A DNA stretch of 40,316 nt from Rhodanobacteraceae bacterium (GCA_021325475.1 JAJPHA010000113.1:1-40316); one strand, 5' to 3'; shown: positions 23,775-33,174, counted from the first letter of the stretch. Made by a program: numbers and translations. Notes: a model not told the origin generated them from the sequence alone.

Positions 23775-25162
23775 GACGCCGACCGTACCACCCCGCCGCA
23801 CTTGCGCACGATCCGCATGGCCAGTTCCAGCGACTGCTCGTAGTTGAGTCGCGGATCGACCGTGGACTTGTATGCGCGCGCGAGGTCGGACTCGGTGAGA
23901 TCGCGCGCGCCGCCGAGGCATTCGGTGACGTTCTCGCCGGTGAGCTCGAGGTGCACGCCGCCCAGCCGCGTGCCGCAGGCGGCATGGATGTCGAAGGCCT
24001 GATCGAGTTCGGCGAGGATGTTGGCGAAGCGCCGGGTCTTGACGCCGTTGGCGAGCGTTTCGGTGTTGCCGTGCATCGGATCGCAGCACCACAGCACGCG
24101 CCGACCTTCGCTCCTGACCGCGTGCAGCAGCGGTGGCAGGGCGGTGGCGATCTGCACCGCGCCCATGCGATGGATCAACGTCAGGCGTCCGGGTTCGTTG
24201 TCGGGATTGAGCAGATCGATCAGGCGCAGCAGCGACGCCGGCGTCGTCTGCGGTCCGACCTTGAGCCCGATCGGATTGCGAATGCCGCGGCAGTATTCGA
24301 CGTGCGCGCCGTCGGCGGTGGCGGTGCGCATGCCGATCCACGGGAAATGCGTGGCCAGGTTGAACCAGCCCCAGTGGCGCGGCACCTGGCGCGTCTGCGC
24401 CTGCTCGTAGTGCAGCAGCAGCGCCTCGTGCGAAGTATAGAAATCCACCCGGCTGAAGTTGCCGATCGCCTCGCCGGCGAGGGTTTCCATGAAGCGCACC
24501 GAGGCGCCGATCGCCTCGACCATGCGCTGGTACTCCTCCTGCAACGGCGCGTGCTGGACCCAGCCGAGATCCCAGTATTCCGGATGGTGCAGGTCGGCGA
24601 AACCGCCGTCGATCAACGAGCGGATGAAGTTGATGGTGAGCGCCGACTTGGCGTGCCCTTCGAGCAGCCGGCGCGGATCCGGCGTGCGTGCCGCAGCGGT
24701 GAACTCGGCGCCATTGACGAGATCGCCGCGATAGCTTGGCAGGGTGAGGCCGTCGCGCGTCTCGCTGTCGGCCGAACGCGGCTTGGCGTATTGCCCGGCG
24801 AAGCGGCCCACGCGCACCACCGGCAACTGCAGGCCGTGCACCAGCACCACGCTCATCTGCAGCAGCACCTTCAGGCGATTGGTGATCACCGAGGCGTTGC
24901 AGTCGGCGAAGCTCTCGGCGCAGTCGCCGCCTTGCAGCAGGAAGCAGCGGCCTTCGGCGGCGTCGGCGAGCTTGCGCTTGAGGGCGAGCACTTCCCACGA
25001 GGTGACGAGCGGCGGCAACTCGCGCAATTCCGTGAGCGCGCGCCGCAACGCATCGTCGTCGGGATACGCCGGCTGCTGCGCAGCGGGCTTGCGCTGCCAG
25101 GAATCCGGCGCCCAGTCGCGCACCTCGCGGACGGGGCTCAATGGCTGTTTCTCGAGCGGCAT
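23771..25162 (-). CDS. 3-deoxy-7-phosphoheptulonate (DAHP) synthase, class II
   Basis: First enzyme of the shikimate pathway: phosphoenolpyruvate plus erythrose 4-phosphate give DAHP. It is 463 residues, the plant/class II type. Landmarks are FLLQGGDCAESF (about 75-86), the metal/PEP region VGRFAGQYAKPRS, NFIRSLIDGGFADLHHPEYW, YTSHEALLLHYEQ, RNPIGLKVGP and CDPMHGNTET. The start at 25162 (MPLEKQPLSPVREVRDWAPD) gives the usual N terminus; an upstream ATG at 25222 adds 20 unlikely residues. It follows dsbB at a 66-base interval on the same strand. No class I-type leader peptide or attenuator was recognised. Confidence 0.96.
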   Translation of the reverse strand: MPLEKQPLSPVREVRDWAPDSWQRKPAAQQPAYPDDDALRRALTELRELPPLVTSWEVLALKRKLADAAEGRCFLLQGGDCAESFADCNASVITNRLKVLLQMSVVLVHGLQLPVVRVGRFAGQYAKPRSADSETRDGLTLPSYRGDLVNGAEFTAAARTPDPRRLLEGHAKSALTINFIRSLIDGGFADLHHPEYWDLGWVQHAPLQEEYQRMVEAIGASVRFMETLAGEAIGNFSRVDFYTSHEALLLHYEQAQTRQVPRHWGWFNLATHFPWIGMRTATADGAHVEYCRGIRNPIGLKVGPQTTPASLLRLIDLLNPDNEPGRLTLIHRMGAVQIATALPPLLHAVRSEGRRVLWCCDPMHGNTETLANGVKTRRFANILAELDQAFDIHAACGTRLGGVHLELTGENVTECLGGARDLTESDLARAYKSTVDPRLNYEQSLELAMRIVRKCGGVVRSAS

Positions 25163-25228
25163 GGCGGGGCCGTATTGCTGCGCTGCGGCATGCCATGATG
25201 CCACAGCCGCGGCGCGCCGCAAGTGTGC

Positions 25229-25732
25229 TCAGCCGCGCCGGCGGAAGCCGGCCCAGAGCGCCCCGACGCCGAGCAGGACGTAGCACACCAGAGTCCAGAA
25301 CGGCATCGACAGGCCGAGGAAGGTCCAGCTCACCTGCGAGCAGTCGGCCGAGCCGGTGAAGGCCAGCTTCAGCGTCTTGCTGAGTGGAAAATTCTCGATC
25401 ATGTAATTCCAGCCGGGCGCGCAGCCGGCCATCGGATCGGGCGGCAGGTGCTGCACCCAGAGGTGTCGCGCGGCGATGCCGACGCCCGCGGCGGCGCCGA
25501 GCAGCAGCAGCAGCGCATAGACGCGCCGGCCGGTCGCGCGCGGCCCGTGGATCGCGCCGATCAGGAACACGAGGCCCATGGCGATGAAGGCGATGCGCTG
25601 GAAGATGCACATCGGGCAGGGTTCGACGCCGAGCGCGAACTGCACGTAGTAGGCGTAGGCGAGCAGCGCCGCGCAGACCAGGAAACCGGCGAAGTACTGC
25701 AGGCGGAACGGCCAGCGGAAGGGGTTCAACAT
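25229..25732 (-). CDS. dsbB: Disulfide bond formation protein DsbB
   Basis: A 167-residue inner-membrane quinone reductase that reoxidises periplasmic DsbA. Four transmembrane helices are visible. The first cysteine pair is C39-P-M-C42 (GVEPCPMCIFQR) in the first periplasmic loop. The second pair is C104 (MAGCAPGWNY) and C131 (SADCSQVSW) in the second loop, almost the same positions as in E. coli (41, 44, 104, 130). The ATG at 25732 gives the standard amphipathic N terminus; the open frame upstream of it is not conserved-looking. It lies 145 bases beyond the end of rplQ, past a hairpin that may terminate the ribosomal operon. Confidence 0.96.
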   Translation of the reverse strand: MLNPFRWPFRLQYFAGFLVCAALLAYAYYVQFALGVEPCPMCIFQRIAFIAMGLVFLIGAIHGPRATGRRVYALLLLLGAAAGVGIAARHLWVQHLPPDPMAGCAPGWNYMIENFPLSKTLKLAFTGSADCSQVSWTFLGLSMPFWTLVCYVLLGVGALWAGFRRRG

Positions 25733-25824
25733 GGCGTCCTCGATTCGGCGAACATGGCGCTGTGACCGCAGGCAAAGGGTTGTGTTCCCGAAACCGCGGC
25801 TCGCCGTCCCGCCGCCAACGCAAA

Positions 25825-25852
25825 CGGCCCCGGCGGTTGCCCGCCGAGGCCG
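25825..25852 (-). terminator. Probable terminator hairpin after rplQ
   Basis: CGGCCCCGGCGG-TTGC-CCGCCGAGGCCG forms a 12-pair stem with one mismatch and a 4-base loop, 26 bases past the rplQ stop. On the minus strand the stem is followed only by a short T run (TTTGCG), so it is a weak intrinsic terminator or an attenuator ahead of dsbB. Confidence 0.6.
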
Positions 25853-25877
25853 CGACGAAACGCGCGCTCGGTGCGGC

Positions 25878-26264
25878 TTACTCGGCGGACGCCTCAGCCT
25901 CGACGCGCGGACGATCGACCAGCTCGACGTAGGCCATCGGCGCGTTGTCACCTGGGCGCGTGCCGCACTTGAGGATGCGCAGGTAGCCGCCCTTGCGTTC
26001 GCGGTAGCGCGGACCGAGTTCGACGAACAGCTTGCCCACCGCGACCTTGTCGCGCAGGCGCGCGAAGGCGAGGCGGCGGTTGGCCACGCCGTCGGTCTTG
26101 GCGAGCGTGATCAACGGCTCGGCGACGCGGCGCAGCTCCTTCGCCTTCGGCAGCGTGGTGCGGATCAGCTCGTGCTTGATGAGCGAGGCCGCCATGTTGC
26201 GGAACATCGCCTGGCGATGGCTGCTGGTGCGGTTGAATTTGCGTCCGGAATTGCGGTGGCGCAT
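25878..26264 (-). CDS. rplQ: 50S ribosomal protein L17
   Basis: A 128-residue large-subunit protein near the exit-tunnel side of the ribosome. The N terminus [20 protein letters not shown] and the [12 protein letters not shown] segment are diagnostic. The C terminus ends in a short acidic tail (VEAEASAE). It is the last gene of the alpha operon, but lies 189 bases after rpoA instead of a few tens. That spacer holds a hairpin and a short tandem repeat, so L17 may have its own control or promoter. The start at 26264 is the only sensible choice. Confidence 0.98.
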   Translation of the reverse strand: MRHRNSGRKFNRTSSHRQAMFRNMAASLIKHELIRTTLPKAKELRRVAEPLITLAKTDGVANRRLAFARLRDKVAVGKLFVELGPRYRERKGGYLRILKCGTRPGDNAPMAYVELVDRPRVEAEASAE

Positions 26265-26307
26265 GGTGAAACCCTCAGGTTCGCTTGTTATGGATACCCG
26301 TTCGCCT

Positions 26308-26394
26308 GGAACCGGGCTCCGCGGAAACTCCGCTTATATTTGTATACTATTTCGTTTGTACACTACTTCGTTCGCCCGGGGCGACCCCGGTTCC
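26308..26394. repeat. Hairpin with 16-base tandem repeat between rpoA and rplQ
   Basis: GGAACCGGG (26308-26316) and CCCGGTTCC (26386-26394) are perfect inverted arms. Between them lie two imperfect copies of a 16-base unit, GTATACTATTTCGTTT (26342-26357) and GTACACTACTTCGTTC (26358-26373), with 13 of 16 bases identical, and an inner stem CCGGGG-CGA-CCCCGG (26376-26390 region). The loop is strikingly AT-rich. On the minus strand it contains TATACAAATATAAG, which could serve as a promoter for rplQ. Confidence 0.65.
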
Positions 26395-26453
26395 GTCGCC
26401 GGACGCCGGCATCCGCACGGCGATCGATCCTGCCGCCACGCGGCGCGGGCGTC

Positions 26454-27452
26454 TTACGACAACTGCATGCCGTGCTGCAGTCCCGGCGGCGGCCAGTTCT
26501 CCAGCTTCATGCCGAGCGACAACCCGCGCGCGCCGAGCACGTCCTTGATCTCGGTGAGCGACTTCTTGCCGAGATTCGGCGTCTTCAGCAGCTCCACCTC
26601 GGTCTTCTGCACCAGATCGCCGATGTAGTAGATGCTCTCGGCCTTGAGGCAGTTGGCGGAACGCACGGTGAGTTCCAGATCGTCGATCGGCCGCAGCAGG
26701 ATCGGATCGACGGCGGCCTTCTCCGCCTTCGCCTCGGCGCTCTCGCGCCGGGTGAAGTCGCCGAACACGCTCAACTGGTCCTGCAGGATCTCGGCGGCCT
26801 TGCGCACGGCTTCCTCGGCGTCGATCGCACCGTTGGTCTCGATGTCGAGCACGAGCTTGTCGAGGTCGGTGCGCTGCTCCACGCGCGCGTGATCCACCTC
26901 GTAGGCGACCCGGCGCACCGGGCAGAACGAGGCATCGAGCTGCAACCGGCCGATCGGGCGCGATTCCTCGTCCGGACGGCGGCGCGAGGTGGCCGGCTGG
27001 TAGCCGACGCCGCGCGCGACCTTGATGCGCATGTTGAGCGCGATGTCCTTGGTGAGATGGCAGATCACGTGATCGGGATTGATGATCTCGACGTTGTGAT
27101 CGACCTTGATGTCGCCGGCGGTGACCACGCCCTTGCCCTTCTTCGACAGGGTCAAGGTGGTTTCGTCCAGATTGTGCAGGCGGATGGCGACGTCCTTGAA
27201 GTTGAGCAGGACCTCGATCACGTCCTCCTGCAGGCCTTCGAGCGTGGTGTACTCGTGCAGCACGCCGTCGATCTCCACCTCGGTGACCGCGGCGCCGGGA
27301 ATCGACGACAGCAGCACGCGGCGCAGGGCGTTGCCCAGGGTATGACCGAAGCCGCGCTCGAGCGGCTCGACCACCACCTTGGCACGATTGGCACCGATGC
27401 GTTCCACATGAAGACCACGGGGACGCAGGATGGTAGTAGGCGACTGTGCCAT
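26454..27452 (-). CDS. rpoA: RNA polymerase alpha subunit
   Basis: A 332-residue alpha subunit. The N-terminal dimerisation domain (about 1-235) contains [20 protein letters not shown] and [17 protein letters not shown]. The C-terminal domain (about 250-325) contains [20 protein letters not shown], including the arginine near residue 265 that contacts UP elements, and [20 protein letters not shown]. The tail has a few extra residues ([12 protein letters not shown]). It lies 113 bases behind rpsD; this spacer holds an AAAGTAT/ATACTTT inverted repeat 17 bases before the start. Located, as usual, between rpsD and rplQ. Confidence 0.98.
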   Translation of the reverse strand: MAQSPTTILRPRGLHVERIGANRAKVVVEPLERGFGHTLGNALRRVLLSSIPGAAVTEVEIDGVLHEYTTLEGLQEDVIEVLLNFKDVAIRLHNLDETTLTLSKKGKGVVTAGDIKVDHNVEIINPDHVICHLTKDIALNMRIKVARGVGYQPATSRRRPDEESRPIGRLQLDASFCPVRRVAYEVDHARVEQRTDLDKLVLDIETNGAIDAEEAVRKAAEILQDQLSVFGDFTRRESAEAKAEKAAVDPILLRPIDDLELTVRSANCLKAESIYYIGDLVQKTEVELLKTPNLGKKSLTEIKDVLGARGLSLGMKLENWPPPGLQHGMQLS

Positions 27453-27469
27453 GAACTACACTCCCGATA

Positions 27470-27489
27470 AAAGTATAAATCGATACTTT
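27470..27489 (-). promoter_or_regulatory. AAAGTAT-n6-ATACTTT inverted repeat upstream of rpoA
   Basis: Perfect 7-base arms (27470-27476 and 27483-27489) around AAATCG, AT-rich in a GC-rich spacer, just upstream of the rpoA ribosome site. It could be an internal promoter/operator or a weak mRNA hairpin; no protein is known to me to bind it. Confidence 0.45.
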
Positions 27490-27565
27490 GCCAGGCGACG
27501 GCCGCCGCGCCGTGCGCGGGGCGTCGCCGCCGCGCGCACCGGAGCGCGCGCGGCCGCAGATGACC

Positions 27566-28195
27566 TTACTTGCTGTACAACTCGACGATCAGGCTTTCGT
27601 TGATGTCGCTCGGCAGGTCGGAGCGCTCCGGCAGCGCCTTCAGGGTGCCCGCGAACTTCTTCGGATCGACCTCGATCCACGCCGGCACCAGATCCATCTC
27701 CTGCGACAGGTTCAACGCCTCCTGGATGCGCAGTTGGCTGCGCGCCTTCTCGGTCACGGCGATCTGATCGCCGGGCTTGACCTGGTAGGACGGCAGGTTG
27801 ACCTTCCTGCCGTTGACCTCGATCGACTTGTGCGACACGAGCTGGCGCGCCTGCGCGCGCGTCACCGCAAAACCCATTCGGTAGACGACGTTGTCGAGCC
27901 GGCTTTCCAGCATGCGCAGCAGGTTCTCGCCGGTGTTGCCCTTCAGGCGCGACGCCTTGCTGTAGTAGTTGCTGAACTGGCGTTCGAGCAAGCCGTAGAT
28001 GCGCTTGACCTTCTGCTTCTCGCGCAACTGCACGGCGTAGTCGGACAGGCGCGTCTTCTTGCCGCCGGCGCCATGCTGCCCCGGCTTCTGCTCGAGCTTG
28101 CACTTCGAATCGATCGCGCGCGCCGGGCTCTTCAGGTTGAGGTCCGCGCCTTCGCGACGCGCCAGCTTCAGTTTGGGACCGAGATAACGTGCCAT
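27566..28195 (-). CDS. rpsD: 30S ribosomal protein S4
   Basis: A 209-residue primary 16S rRNA-binding protein and early assembly nucleator. In enteric bacteria it also represses translation of the alpha operon. The N terminus [20 protein letters not shown], the S4-type RNA-binding fold ([20 protein letters not shown] then [17 protein letters not shown]) and the end LIVELYSK are canonical. The zinc-binding cysteines of some S4 proteins are absent; only C32 (SKCKLEQ) remains. The start at 28195 lies 2 bases beyond the rpsK stop; the open frame further upstream is the shadow of rpsK. Confidence 0.98.
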   Translation of the reverse strand: MARYLGPKLKLARREGADLNLKSPARAIDSKCKLEQKPGQHGAGGKKTRLSDYAVQLREKQKVKRIYGLLERQFSNYYSKASRLKGNTGENLLRMLESRLDNVVYRMGFAVTRAQARQLVSHKSIEVNGRKVNLPSYQVKPGDQIAVTEKARSQLRIQEALNLSQEMDLVPAWIEVDPKKFAGTLKALPERSDLPSDINESLIVELYSK

Positions 28196-28197
28196 GG

Positions 28198-28590
28198 TCA
28201 CACTCTCCGGCGCTTGGGCGGACGGCAGCCGTTGTGCGGAATCGGCGTGACGTCGATGATGTTGGTGATCTTCAAACCCAGCGCGTTCAGCGAGCGCACC
28301 GCCGACTCGCGGCCGGGACCGGGGCCCTTGATGCGCACTTCCAGCGTTTTCACGCCGCACTCCTGCGCGGCGCGCCCGGCCTGCTCGGCCGCGACCTGCG
28401 CCGCGAACGGCGTGGACTTGCGCGAGCCGCGGAAACCGGCGCCGCCCGCGGTCGCCCACGACAGCGCATTGCCCTGGCGATCGGTGATCGTCACCACGGT
28501 ATTGTTGAACGAGGCCTGCACGTGGGCGACGGCGTCCGTCACCACGCGCTTGGCTTTCTTCTTGGTCTTGACAGCGACCGGTTTGTTCAT
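28198..28590 (-). CDS. rpsK: 30S ribosomal protein S11
   Basis: A 130-residue platform protein that contacts the 16S rRNA near the mRNA exit. [40 protein letters not shown] and the basic end [15 protein letters not shown] are diagnostic. The C-terminal NG segment is the usual site of isoaspartate formation in S11. The gene lies 37 bases after rpsM and 2 bases before rpsD, so it is read on one message with them. Confidence 0.98.
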   Translation of the reverse strand: MNKPVAVKTKKKAKRVVTDAVAHVQASFNNTVVTITDRQGNALSWATAGGAGFRGSRKSTPFAAQVAAEQAGRAAQECGVKTLEVRIKGPGPGRESAVRSLNALGLKITNIIDVTPIPHNGCRPPKRRRV

Positions 28591-28627
28591 GAGTCAGGAC
28601 TTCCGGGCAGGCAGTAGTGGCAAAAAA

Positions 28628-28987
28628 TCAACTCTTCTTGATCGCGCGGCGCGGACCCTTGCGGGTGCGGGCGTTGGTCCGCGTGCGCTGGCCGCGCACC
28701 GGCAGGCCGCGACGGTGACGCAGACCGCGGTAGGTGCCGAGATCGATCAGGCGCTTGATGCTCATGCCGACCTCGCGGCGCAGATCGCCCTCGACGGTAT
28801 ACTTCGCCACTTCCTGACGCAGCTTCTCGATTTCGCCTTCGCTCAGGCTCTTGATCGGCGTGGCCGGATCGACGCCGGCGGCGGCGCACACTTTCCGCGA
28901 GCGCGAGCGGCCGATGCCGAAGATGCTCTGCAGGCCGATCACGACGTGCTTGTGAACCGGCAGGTTGACTCCCGCAATGCGCGCCAT
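28628..28987 (-). CDS. rpsM: 30S ribosomal protein S13
   Basis: A 119-residue head protein that touches the P-site tRNA with its basic tail and bridges to the 50S subunit. [38 protein letters not shown] and [20 protein letters not shown] are canonical. It follows secY by 107 bases. In many gammaproteobacteria rpmJ (L36) lies in this gap; the gap here has no reading frame with the L36 pattern (MKVRxSV...CRxC), so rpmJ must be elsewhere. Start at 28987 by family fit. Confidence 0.98.
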   Translation of the reverse strand: MARIAGVNLPVHKHVVIGLQSIFGIGRSRSRKVCAAAGVDPATPIKSLSEGEIEKLRQEVAKYTVEGDLRREVGMSIKRLIDLGTYRGLRHRRGLPVRGQRTRTNARTRKGPRRAIKKS

Positions 28988-29094
28988 CTCACTCTTCTCC
29001 GATCAATTCCGTACCGCAGTGAACATTGAATTATATCGCGACTCGCCCCGGCCGAGAAGCCCGGCGACGTCGCGGCCCCGCGCCGCCGGCCGGC

Positions 29095-30438
29095 TCAACG
29101 CTGACCGCCGCGACCGTATCCCCTCAGGTTGGCTTTCTTGAGCAGGCTCTCGTACTGGTGCGAGACCAGGTGCGCCTGCACCTGGGCGGTGAAATCCATC
29201 ACCACCACGACCACGATCAGCAACGAGGTGCCGCCGAAATAGAACGGCACGTGCCAGCCCTGGCTGAGCAGGGTCGGCACCAGACAGATGCCGACCAGGT
29301 ACAGCGCGCCGGCGCCGGTCAGGCGCGTGAGCACGCCGTCGATGTATTCGGCGGTCGCCCGTCCCGGCCGGATGCCGGGGATGAGCGCGCCGGACTTCTT
29401 CAGGTTCTCCGCGGTCTCGTTCGAGTTGAACACGAGCGCGGTGTAGAAGAAGGCGAAGACGATGATCAGCAGCGCGTACAGCACCTCATACAGCGGCTCG
29501 CCAGGACTCAGCGCGGCGGTGAGCTGCTGCAGCCAGCGGATCTCGCTGCTGCCGGCGAACCAGGACGACGCCGTCGCCGGAAACAGGATCAGCGACGAGG
29601 CGAAGATCGCCGGGATCACGCCCGACATGTTGAGCTTGAGCGGCAGGTGCGAGCTCTGGTTCATGTAGGCGCGCGCGCCGCCCTGGCGCCGCGCGTAATT
29701 CACCGTGATGCGGCGCTGGCCGCGCTCGACGAACACGACGATCGCGGTCACGGCGAGCACGATCAGCAGCACCGCGAGCACGCGCAGCGGGCTGAGTTCG
29801 CCCTCCTGCGACATCTGCAGCGTGCGCACCACCGCGCTCGGCAGGCCAGCGACGATGCCGGCGAAGATCAGCAGCGAGATGCCATTGCCCACGCCGCGCT
29901 CGGTGATCTGCTCGCCGAGCCACATCAGGAACATGGTGCCGGCGGTGAGTCCCACCATGGTGGTGAAGACGAAGCCCGGACCGGGCGCGTAGGCCACCGG
30001 CGTGCCGCCGGAAACCTGGGTCTGCAACCAGGTGGCGATGCCGAACGCCTGGAACGCCGCCAGACCGACGGTGCCGAGGCGGGTGTACTGGGTGAGCTTG
30101 CGCCGACCGGATTCGCCTTCCTTGCGCAGCGCCTGCCAGGTCGGGATCACCGAGGCGAACATCTGCACGATGATCGAGGCGGAGATGTACGGCACGACGC
30201 CGAGCGCGAACAGCGAAAACCGCTTGAGCGCGCCGCCGGAGAACATGTTGAACATGTCCGCCAGGCCGCCGCCCTGACGCTCGATCAGCGAGGCCATGGC
30301 GTCGGGATTCACGCCCGGCACGGGCACGAACGAGCCCAGGCGATAGACGATGAGCGCGCCGATCACGAACAGGATGCGCTGCTTGAGCTCGGTGAGCTTG
30401 CCCAAGCTCGCGAGCATGTTGGCCTGGGATGCCGCCAC
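29095..30438 (-). CDS. secY: Preprotein translocase subunit SecY
   Basis: The 447-residue channel subunit of the SecYEG translocon in the inner membrane. Ten hydrophobic segments can be followed. [40 protein letters not shown] with [10 protein letters not shown], and the cytosolic loops with arginines typical of SecA/ribosome contacts ([35 protein letters not shown]) are present. The end [14 protein letters not shown] is standard. It begins 3 bases after rplO, in the usual rplO-secY order of the spc operon. Confidence 0.98.
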   Translation of the reverse strand: MAASQANMLASLGKLTELKQRILFVIGALIVYRLGSFVPVPGVNPDAMASLIERQGGGLADMFNMFSGGALKRFSLFALGVVPYISASIIVQMFASVIPTWQALRKEGESGRRKLTQYTRLGTVGLAAFQAFGIATWLQTQVSGGTPVAYAPGPGFVFTTMVGLTAGTMFLMWLGEQITERGVGNGISLLIFAGIVAGLPSAVVRTLQMSQEGELSPLRVLAVLLIVLAVTAIVVFVERGQRRITVNYARRQGGARAYMNQSSHLPLKLNMSGVIPAIFASSLILFPATASSWFAGSSEIRWLQQLTAALSPGEPLYEVLYALLIIVFAFFYTALVFNSNETAENLKKSGALIPGIRPGRATAEYIDGVLTRLTGAGALYLVGICLVPTLLSQGWHVPFYFGGTSLLIVVVVVMDFTAQVQAHLVSHQYESLLKKANLRGYGRGGQR

Positions 30439-30441
30439 GAG

Positions 30442-30876
30442 TTACTCCACGCTGCCGCCGGCCGCCTCGATCGCCGCGCGCGCGCCGGCGGTCGCCGCCA
30501 CGCCTTTGAGCTTGATCGGACGCTTGATTTCGCCCTTCTTCACGATCTTGGCCCGCACCGCGCGGGTTTCCACGAGGCCGGCGTTCCTGAGCGCGGCGAA
30601 ATCGATCACGTCACCCGCCACCGAGTCGAGCTTGTACAACAGCACCTCGCACACCTCGTGCGCGGTGCGCGAACGGAAACCGACCTTCGGCAGACGCCGC
30701 TGCAGCGGCATCTGGCCGCCCTCGAAGCCGGGCTTGACCTTGCCCTTGCCGGTACGCGCGTACTGGCCCTTGTGGCCGCGACCGGCGGTCTTGCCGAGGC
30801 CGGAGCCGATGCCGCGGCCGACGCGCACGCGCGCGCGGCGCGCGCCCTTGGCCGGTTTCAGTGTGTTCAGACGCAT
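30442..30876 (-). CDS. rplO: 50S ribosomal protein L15
   Basis: A 144-residue late-assembly protein of the large subunit. [20 protein letters not shown], the Gly-rich extended part [18 protein letters not shown] and [17 protein letters not shown] identify it. I start at the ATG at 30876, where the family N terminus begins; an ATG at 30909 would add 11 residues with no family match. It ends 3 bases before secY. A heptad repeat lies between it and rpmD. Confidence 0.97.
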   Translation of the reverse strand: MRLNTLKPAKGARRARVRVGRGIGSGLGKTAGRGHKGQYARTGKGKVKPGFEGGQMPLQRRLPKVGFRSRTAHEVCEVLLYKLDSVAGDVIDFAALRNAGLVETRAVRAKIVKKGEIKRPIKLKGVAATAGARAAIEAAGGSVE

Positions 30877-30935
30877 GTTCGTATGCCCAATGAATGTGAT
30901 GACTGCCATCCGGCAGTGGAATCCGGAGCGCTTGC

Positions 30936-30962
30936 TCTTCAGCCCTCGGCCCTCAGCCCTCG
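30936..30962. repeat. Heptad repeat A (three copies of CAGCCCT type) at the rpmD stop
   Basis: CAGCCCT, CGGCCCT and CAGCCCT follow one another (30940-30960) between rplO and rpmD. The last unit contains the rpmD stop codon, so the end of rpmD is formed by the repeat. No opposite arm is seen here, unlike the elements between rplR/rpsE and rplN/rplX. Confidence 0.7.
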
Positions 30963-31159
30963 ATCCGCACCAGATAGCCGACCTGCTTGATCAACCCGCG
31001 CACCTGCGGGCTGTCCTTCAGTTCGCGCACGTCGTTGAGCTTGTTCAAGCCGAGCGCCTTCACGCTCAGGCGATGCTTCCACTGGCAACTGTTCATGCTC
31101 TTGTACAGGCGCACGCGGATCGTGCCCGTCGCGTTCGCCTTGCTCTCAGTCTTGGCCAT
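30953..31159 (-). CDS. rpmD: 50S ribosomal protein L30
   Basis: A 68-residue protein of the large subunit. The family core starts at [20 protein letters not shown], and [20 protein letters not shown] and the end YLVRIEG match L30. It is some 8-10 residues longer at the N terminus than most ([10 protein letters not shown]), because the ATG used overlaps the rpsE stop by 14 bases; no internal ATG fits the core better. The final codons and TGA lie within a heptad repeat. The usual rpsE-rpmD-rplO order is kept. Confidence 0.95.
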   Translation of the reverse strand: MAKTESKANATGTIRVRLYKSMNSCQWKHRLSVKALGLNKLNDVRELKDSPQVRGLIKQVGYLVRIEG

Positions 31160-31661
31160 GGCCGCTCACCTCGCTCACCTTCTTGCCGCGCTTGGCCGCG
31201 ATGCGTTCCGGCGTGGCCATCGCTTGCAGACCCTTGATCGTGGCGCGCACCAGATTCACCGGATTGCGCGAACCCACCGCCTTCGCCAGCACGTTCTTGA
31301 CGCCGACCACTTCGAGCACGGCGCGCATCGCGCCGCCGGCGATCACGCCGGTGCCCTCGGATGCGGGCTGCATGTAGACCCGCGCGGCGCCGTGGCTGGC
31401 CTTGACCGCATGCCACAGCGTGCCGTTGTTGAGCTTGACCGTGGTCATGCCGCGGCGCGCGCGCTCCATCGCCTTGGAGATGGCGACCGGCACCTCACGC
31501 GCCTTGCCGTAGCCGAAGCCGACCTTGCCGTCGCCGTCGCCGACCACGGTCAGCGCGGTGAAGCTCATCTGCCGGCCGCCCTTGACCGTCTTGGCCACGC
31601 GGTTGACCGCGATCAGCTTCTCCAGCATGCCGTCGGTGTTTTCACGTTCGCTGGTTGTCAT
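31146..31661 (-). CDS. rpsE: 30S ribosomal protein S5
   Basis: A 171-residue protein of the small-subunit body important for decoding accuracy and mRNA unwinding at the entry tunnel. [20 protein letters not shown] (the double-stranded-RNA-binding-like domain), [20 protein letters not shown], and the second domain [20 protein letters not shown] are diagnostic. The stop overlaps the rpmD start by 14 bases. The upstream gap of 151 bases to rplR is filled by a heptad hairpin, a wide gap for the spc operon. Confidence 0.98.
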   Translation of the reverse strand: MTTSERENTDGMLEKLIAVNRVAKTVKGGRQMSFTALTVVGDGDGKVGFGYGKAREVPVAISKAMERARRGMTTVKLNNGTLWHAVKASHGAARVYMQPASEGTGVIAGGAMRAVLEVVGVKNVLAKAVGSRNPVNLVRATIKGLQAMATPERIAAKRGKKVSEVSGHGQD

Positions 31662-31736
31662 TTCTCTTCACCTGTCTGCCGCCGGACGACCGGCGGACTT
31701 TGCTTGCGGCCGTGCCGCTTGGAGTTGTTCATTGCA

Positions 31737-31811
31737 GAGCTGAGGGCCAAGGGCCGAGGGCTGAAAAGAACCAACGGCGTTGCTTTTGATCTTCAGCCCT
31801 CAGCCCTCGCC
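31737..31811. repeat. Heptad hairpin element B between rplR and rpsE
   Basis: Left arm GGGCCAA-GGGCCGA-GGGCTGA (31744-31764) and right arm CAGCCCT-CAGCCCT (31794-31807) face each other across a partly self-complementary centre (AAAAGAACCA...GCTTTTGATC). A 50-base core (31758-31807) recurs with one difference at 34519-34568. The transcript should fold into a long hairpin directly after the rplR stop. Confidence 0.85.
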
Positions 31812-31812
31812 A

Positions 31813-32166
31813 TCAGAACTTCAACCCCGCCTCGCGCGCCGCGTCCGCGAGCGCGGCGATGCGGCCGTGATAGCGGAACCCGGAACGGTCGAACGCGACG
31901 CTTTCCACGCCCGCCGCGCGGGCCTTGGCCGCGATCGCCCGGCCCACCGCCGCGGCCGCCGCCTTGTTCTTGGTGCCCTTGAGATCCTTGGCGATCTCCT
32001 GCTGCAGCGTGGACGCCGCCGCCAGCACCCGCGCGCCGTCGGCGGAAATCACCTGGGCGTAGAGGTGCTGGTCGCTGCGGTGCACGGTCAGGCGCGGCAC
32101 GCCGAGCTTGCGGATGTGCAGGCGCGTGGCCTTGGCACGACGCAGTCTTGCGAGTTTCTTTTCCAT
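31813..32166 (-). CDS. rplR: 50S ribosomal protein L18
   Basis: A 117-residue 5S rRNA-binding protein of the central protuberance. [40 protein letters not shown] and the end [20 protein letters not shown] followed by EAGLKF match the family. It lies 29 bases after rplF. Directly after its stop codon begins a heptad hairpin element, which separates it from rpsE by 151 bases. Confidence 0.98.
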   Translation of the reverse strand: MEKKLARLRRAKATRLHIRKLGVPRLTVHRSDQHLYAQVISADGARVLAAASTLQQEIAKDLKGTKNKAAAAAVGRAIAAKARAAGVESVAFDRSGFRYHGRIAALADAAREAGLKF

Positions 32167-32195
32167 CTTCGTTCTCCCGGAGTCGAAGCCGGCGC

Positions 32196-32720
32196 TTACG
32201 CCTTCTTCGCTTCCTTCAAGCTGATCTTCTCGCCGGCGTAACGCACGCCCTTGCCCTTGTACGGCTCGGGCGGACGGAACGCGCGGATCTTCGCGGCCAC
32301 TTCACCCACGCGCTGCTTGTCCGGGCCGGCGACGACGACCTCGGTCTGGCTCGGCACGCTGAGCGTGATGCCCTCGGGCGCCTTGAACACGATCGGATGC
32401 GAGAACCCGAGCGAGAGGTTCAGGTCCTTGCCCTGCAGCGCGGCGCGGTAGCCGACGCCGACCAGCTCGAGCTTGCGCTCGTAGCCCTGGCTCACGCCCT
32501 TGACCATGTTCGCGACCAGCGCGCGCGCCGTGCCGGCCATGCGCGTGTTGGCGTCCTTCGTCGTGAATTGCACCTCGGCGCCCTGCACACCGATCTCCAC
32601 GCCCGCCGGCGTCGGCAGCTTGAGCGTGCCCTTCGGGCCCTTCACCGTGATCGTGTCCCGGGTGACATTGCACTCGACTCCTTTGGGGAGCGCGATCGGC
32701 TTCTTGGCGACTCGTGACAT
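32196..32720 (-). CDS. rplF: 50S ribosomal protein L6
   Basis: A 174-residue protein at the base of the L7/L12 stalk, near the factor-binding site. [40 protein letters not shown], and the conserved second domain ending [20 protein letters not shown] identify it. Length is normal. It lies 19 bases after rpsH and 29 before rplR, with no repeat in either gap. Confidence 0.98.
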   Translation of the reverse strand: MSRVAKKPIALPKGVECNVTRDTITVKGPKGTLKLPTPAGVEIGVQGAEVQFTTKDANTRMAGTARALVANMVKGVSQGYERKLELVGVGYRAALQGKDLNLSLGFSHPIVFKAPEGITLSVPSQTEVVVAGPDKQRVGEVAAKIRAFRPPEPYKGKGVRYAGEKISLKEAKKA

Positions 32721-32739
32721 CAGTCTTCTCCCGAATCTG

Positions 32740-33138
32740 TCAGGCGACGGTGGCGATCACTTCGCCGCCCACGCCCTTGGCCCGCGCCTGCGCGTCGGTC
32801 ATGATGCCGGCCGGCGTGGAAATGATCGCCACACCGAGACCGCCCATTACCTTCGGCAGCTTGTCCTTGCCGCGATAGACGCGCAGCCCGGAGCGGCTGA
32901 CGCGATCGAGACGCTCGATCGCCGGCCGCCCCTCGAAATACTTGAGCGCGATCTCGAGCACCGACTTGTTGCGGTCGAGCTTGCTCACCTGGAAATCGCG
33001 CACATAGCCTTCGTCCTTGAGCAACTGGACGATGGCCACCTTCATCTTCGACGCCGGCATGCGCACCGTCGCCTTCGCCGACGCCTGGGCGTTGCGGATG
33101 CGGGTGAACATGTCGGCGATGGGATCAGTCATGCTCAT
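32740..33138 (-). CDS. rpsH: 30S ribosomal protein S8
   Basis: A 132-residue central-domain 16S rRNA binder; in E. coli it is the translational repressor of the spc operon, acting near the start of rpl[21 protein letters not shown], the [20 protein letters not shown] segment and [20 protein letters not shown] are diagnostic. The gap to rpsN upstream is 134 bases and holds an inverted repeat of a different heptad (TCTGTCC type). Whether S8 autoregulation is kept here cannot be judged. Confidence 0.98.
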   Translation of the reverse strand: MSMTDPIADMFTRIRNAQASAKATVRMPASKMKVAIVQLLKDEGYVRDFQVSKLDRNKSVLEIALKYFEGRPAIERLDRVSRSGLRVYRGKDKLPKVMGGLGVAIISTPAGIMTDAQARAKGVGGEVIATVA

Positions 33139-33174
33139 GGTTCAATTCCTGTAAGTAGCATCGATATCCAAGTC

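Noticed and set aside
22665-25823. 1052-codon minus-strand frame over the efflux channel, DAHP synthase and dsbB
   Set aside because: Crosses three well-supported genes in other frames and has no family features.
28988-29094. Possible rpmJ (L36) between secY and rpsM
   Set aside because: No frame with the short Cys/Arg-rich L36 pattern in the 107-base gap on either strand; only GC-rich sequence and a small AT patch.
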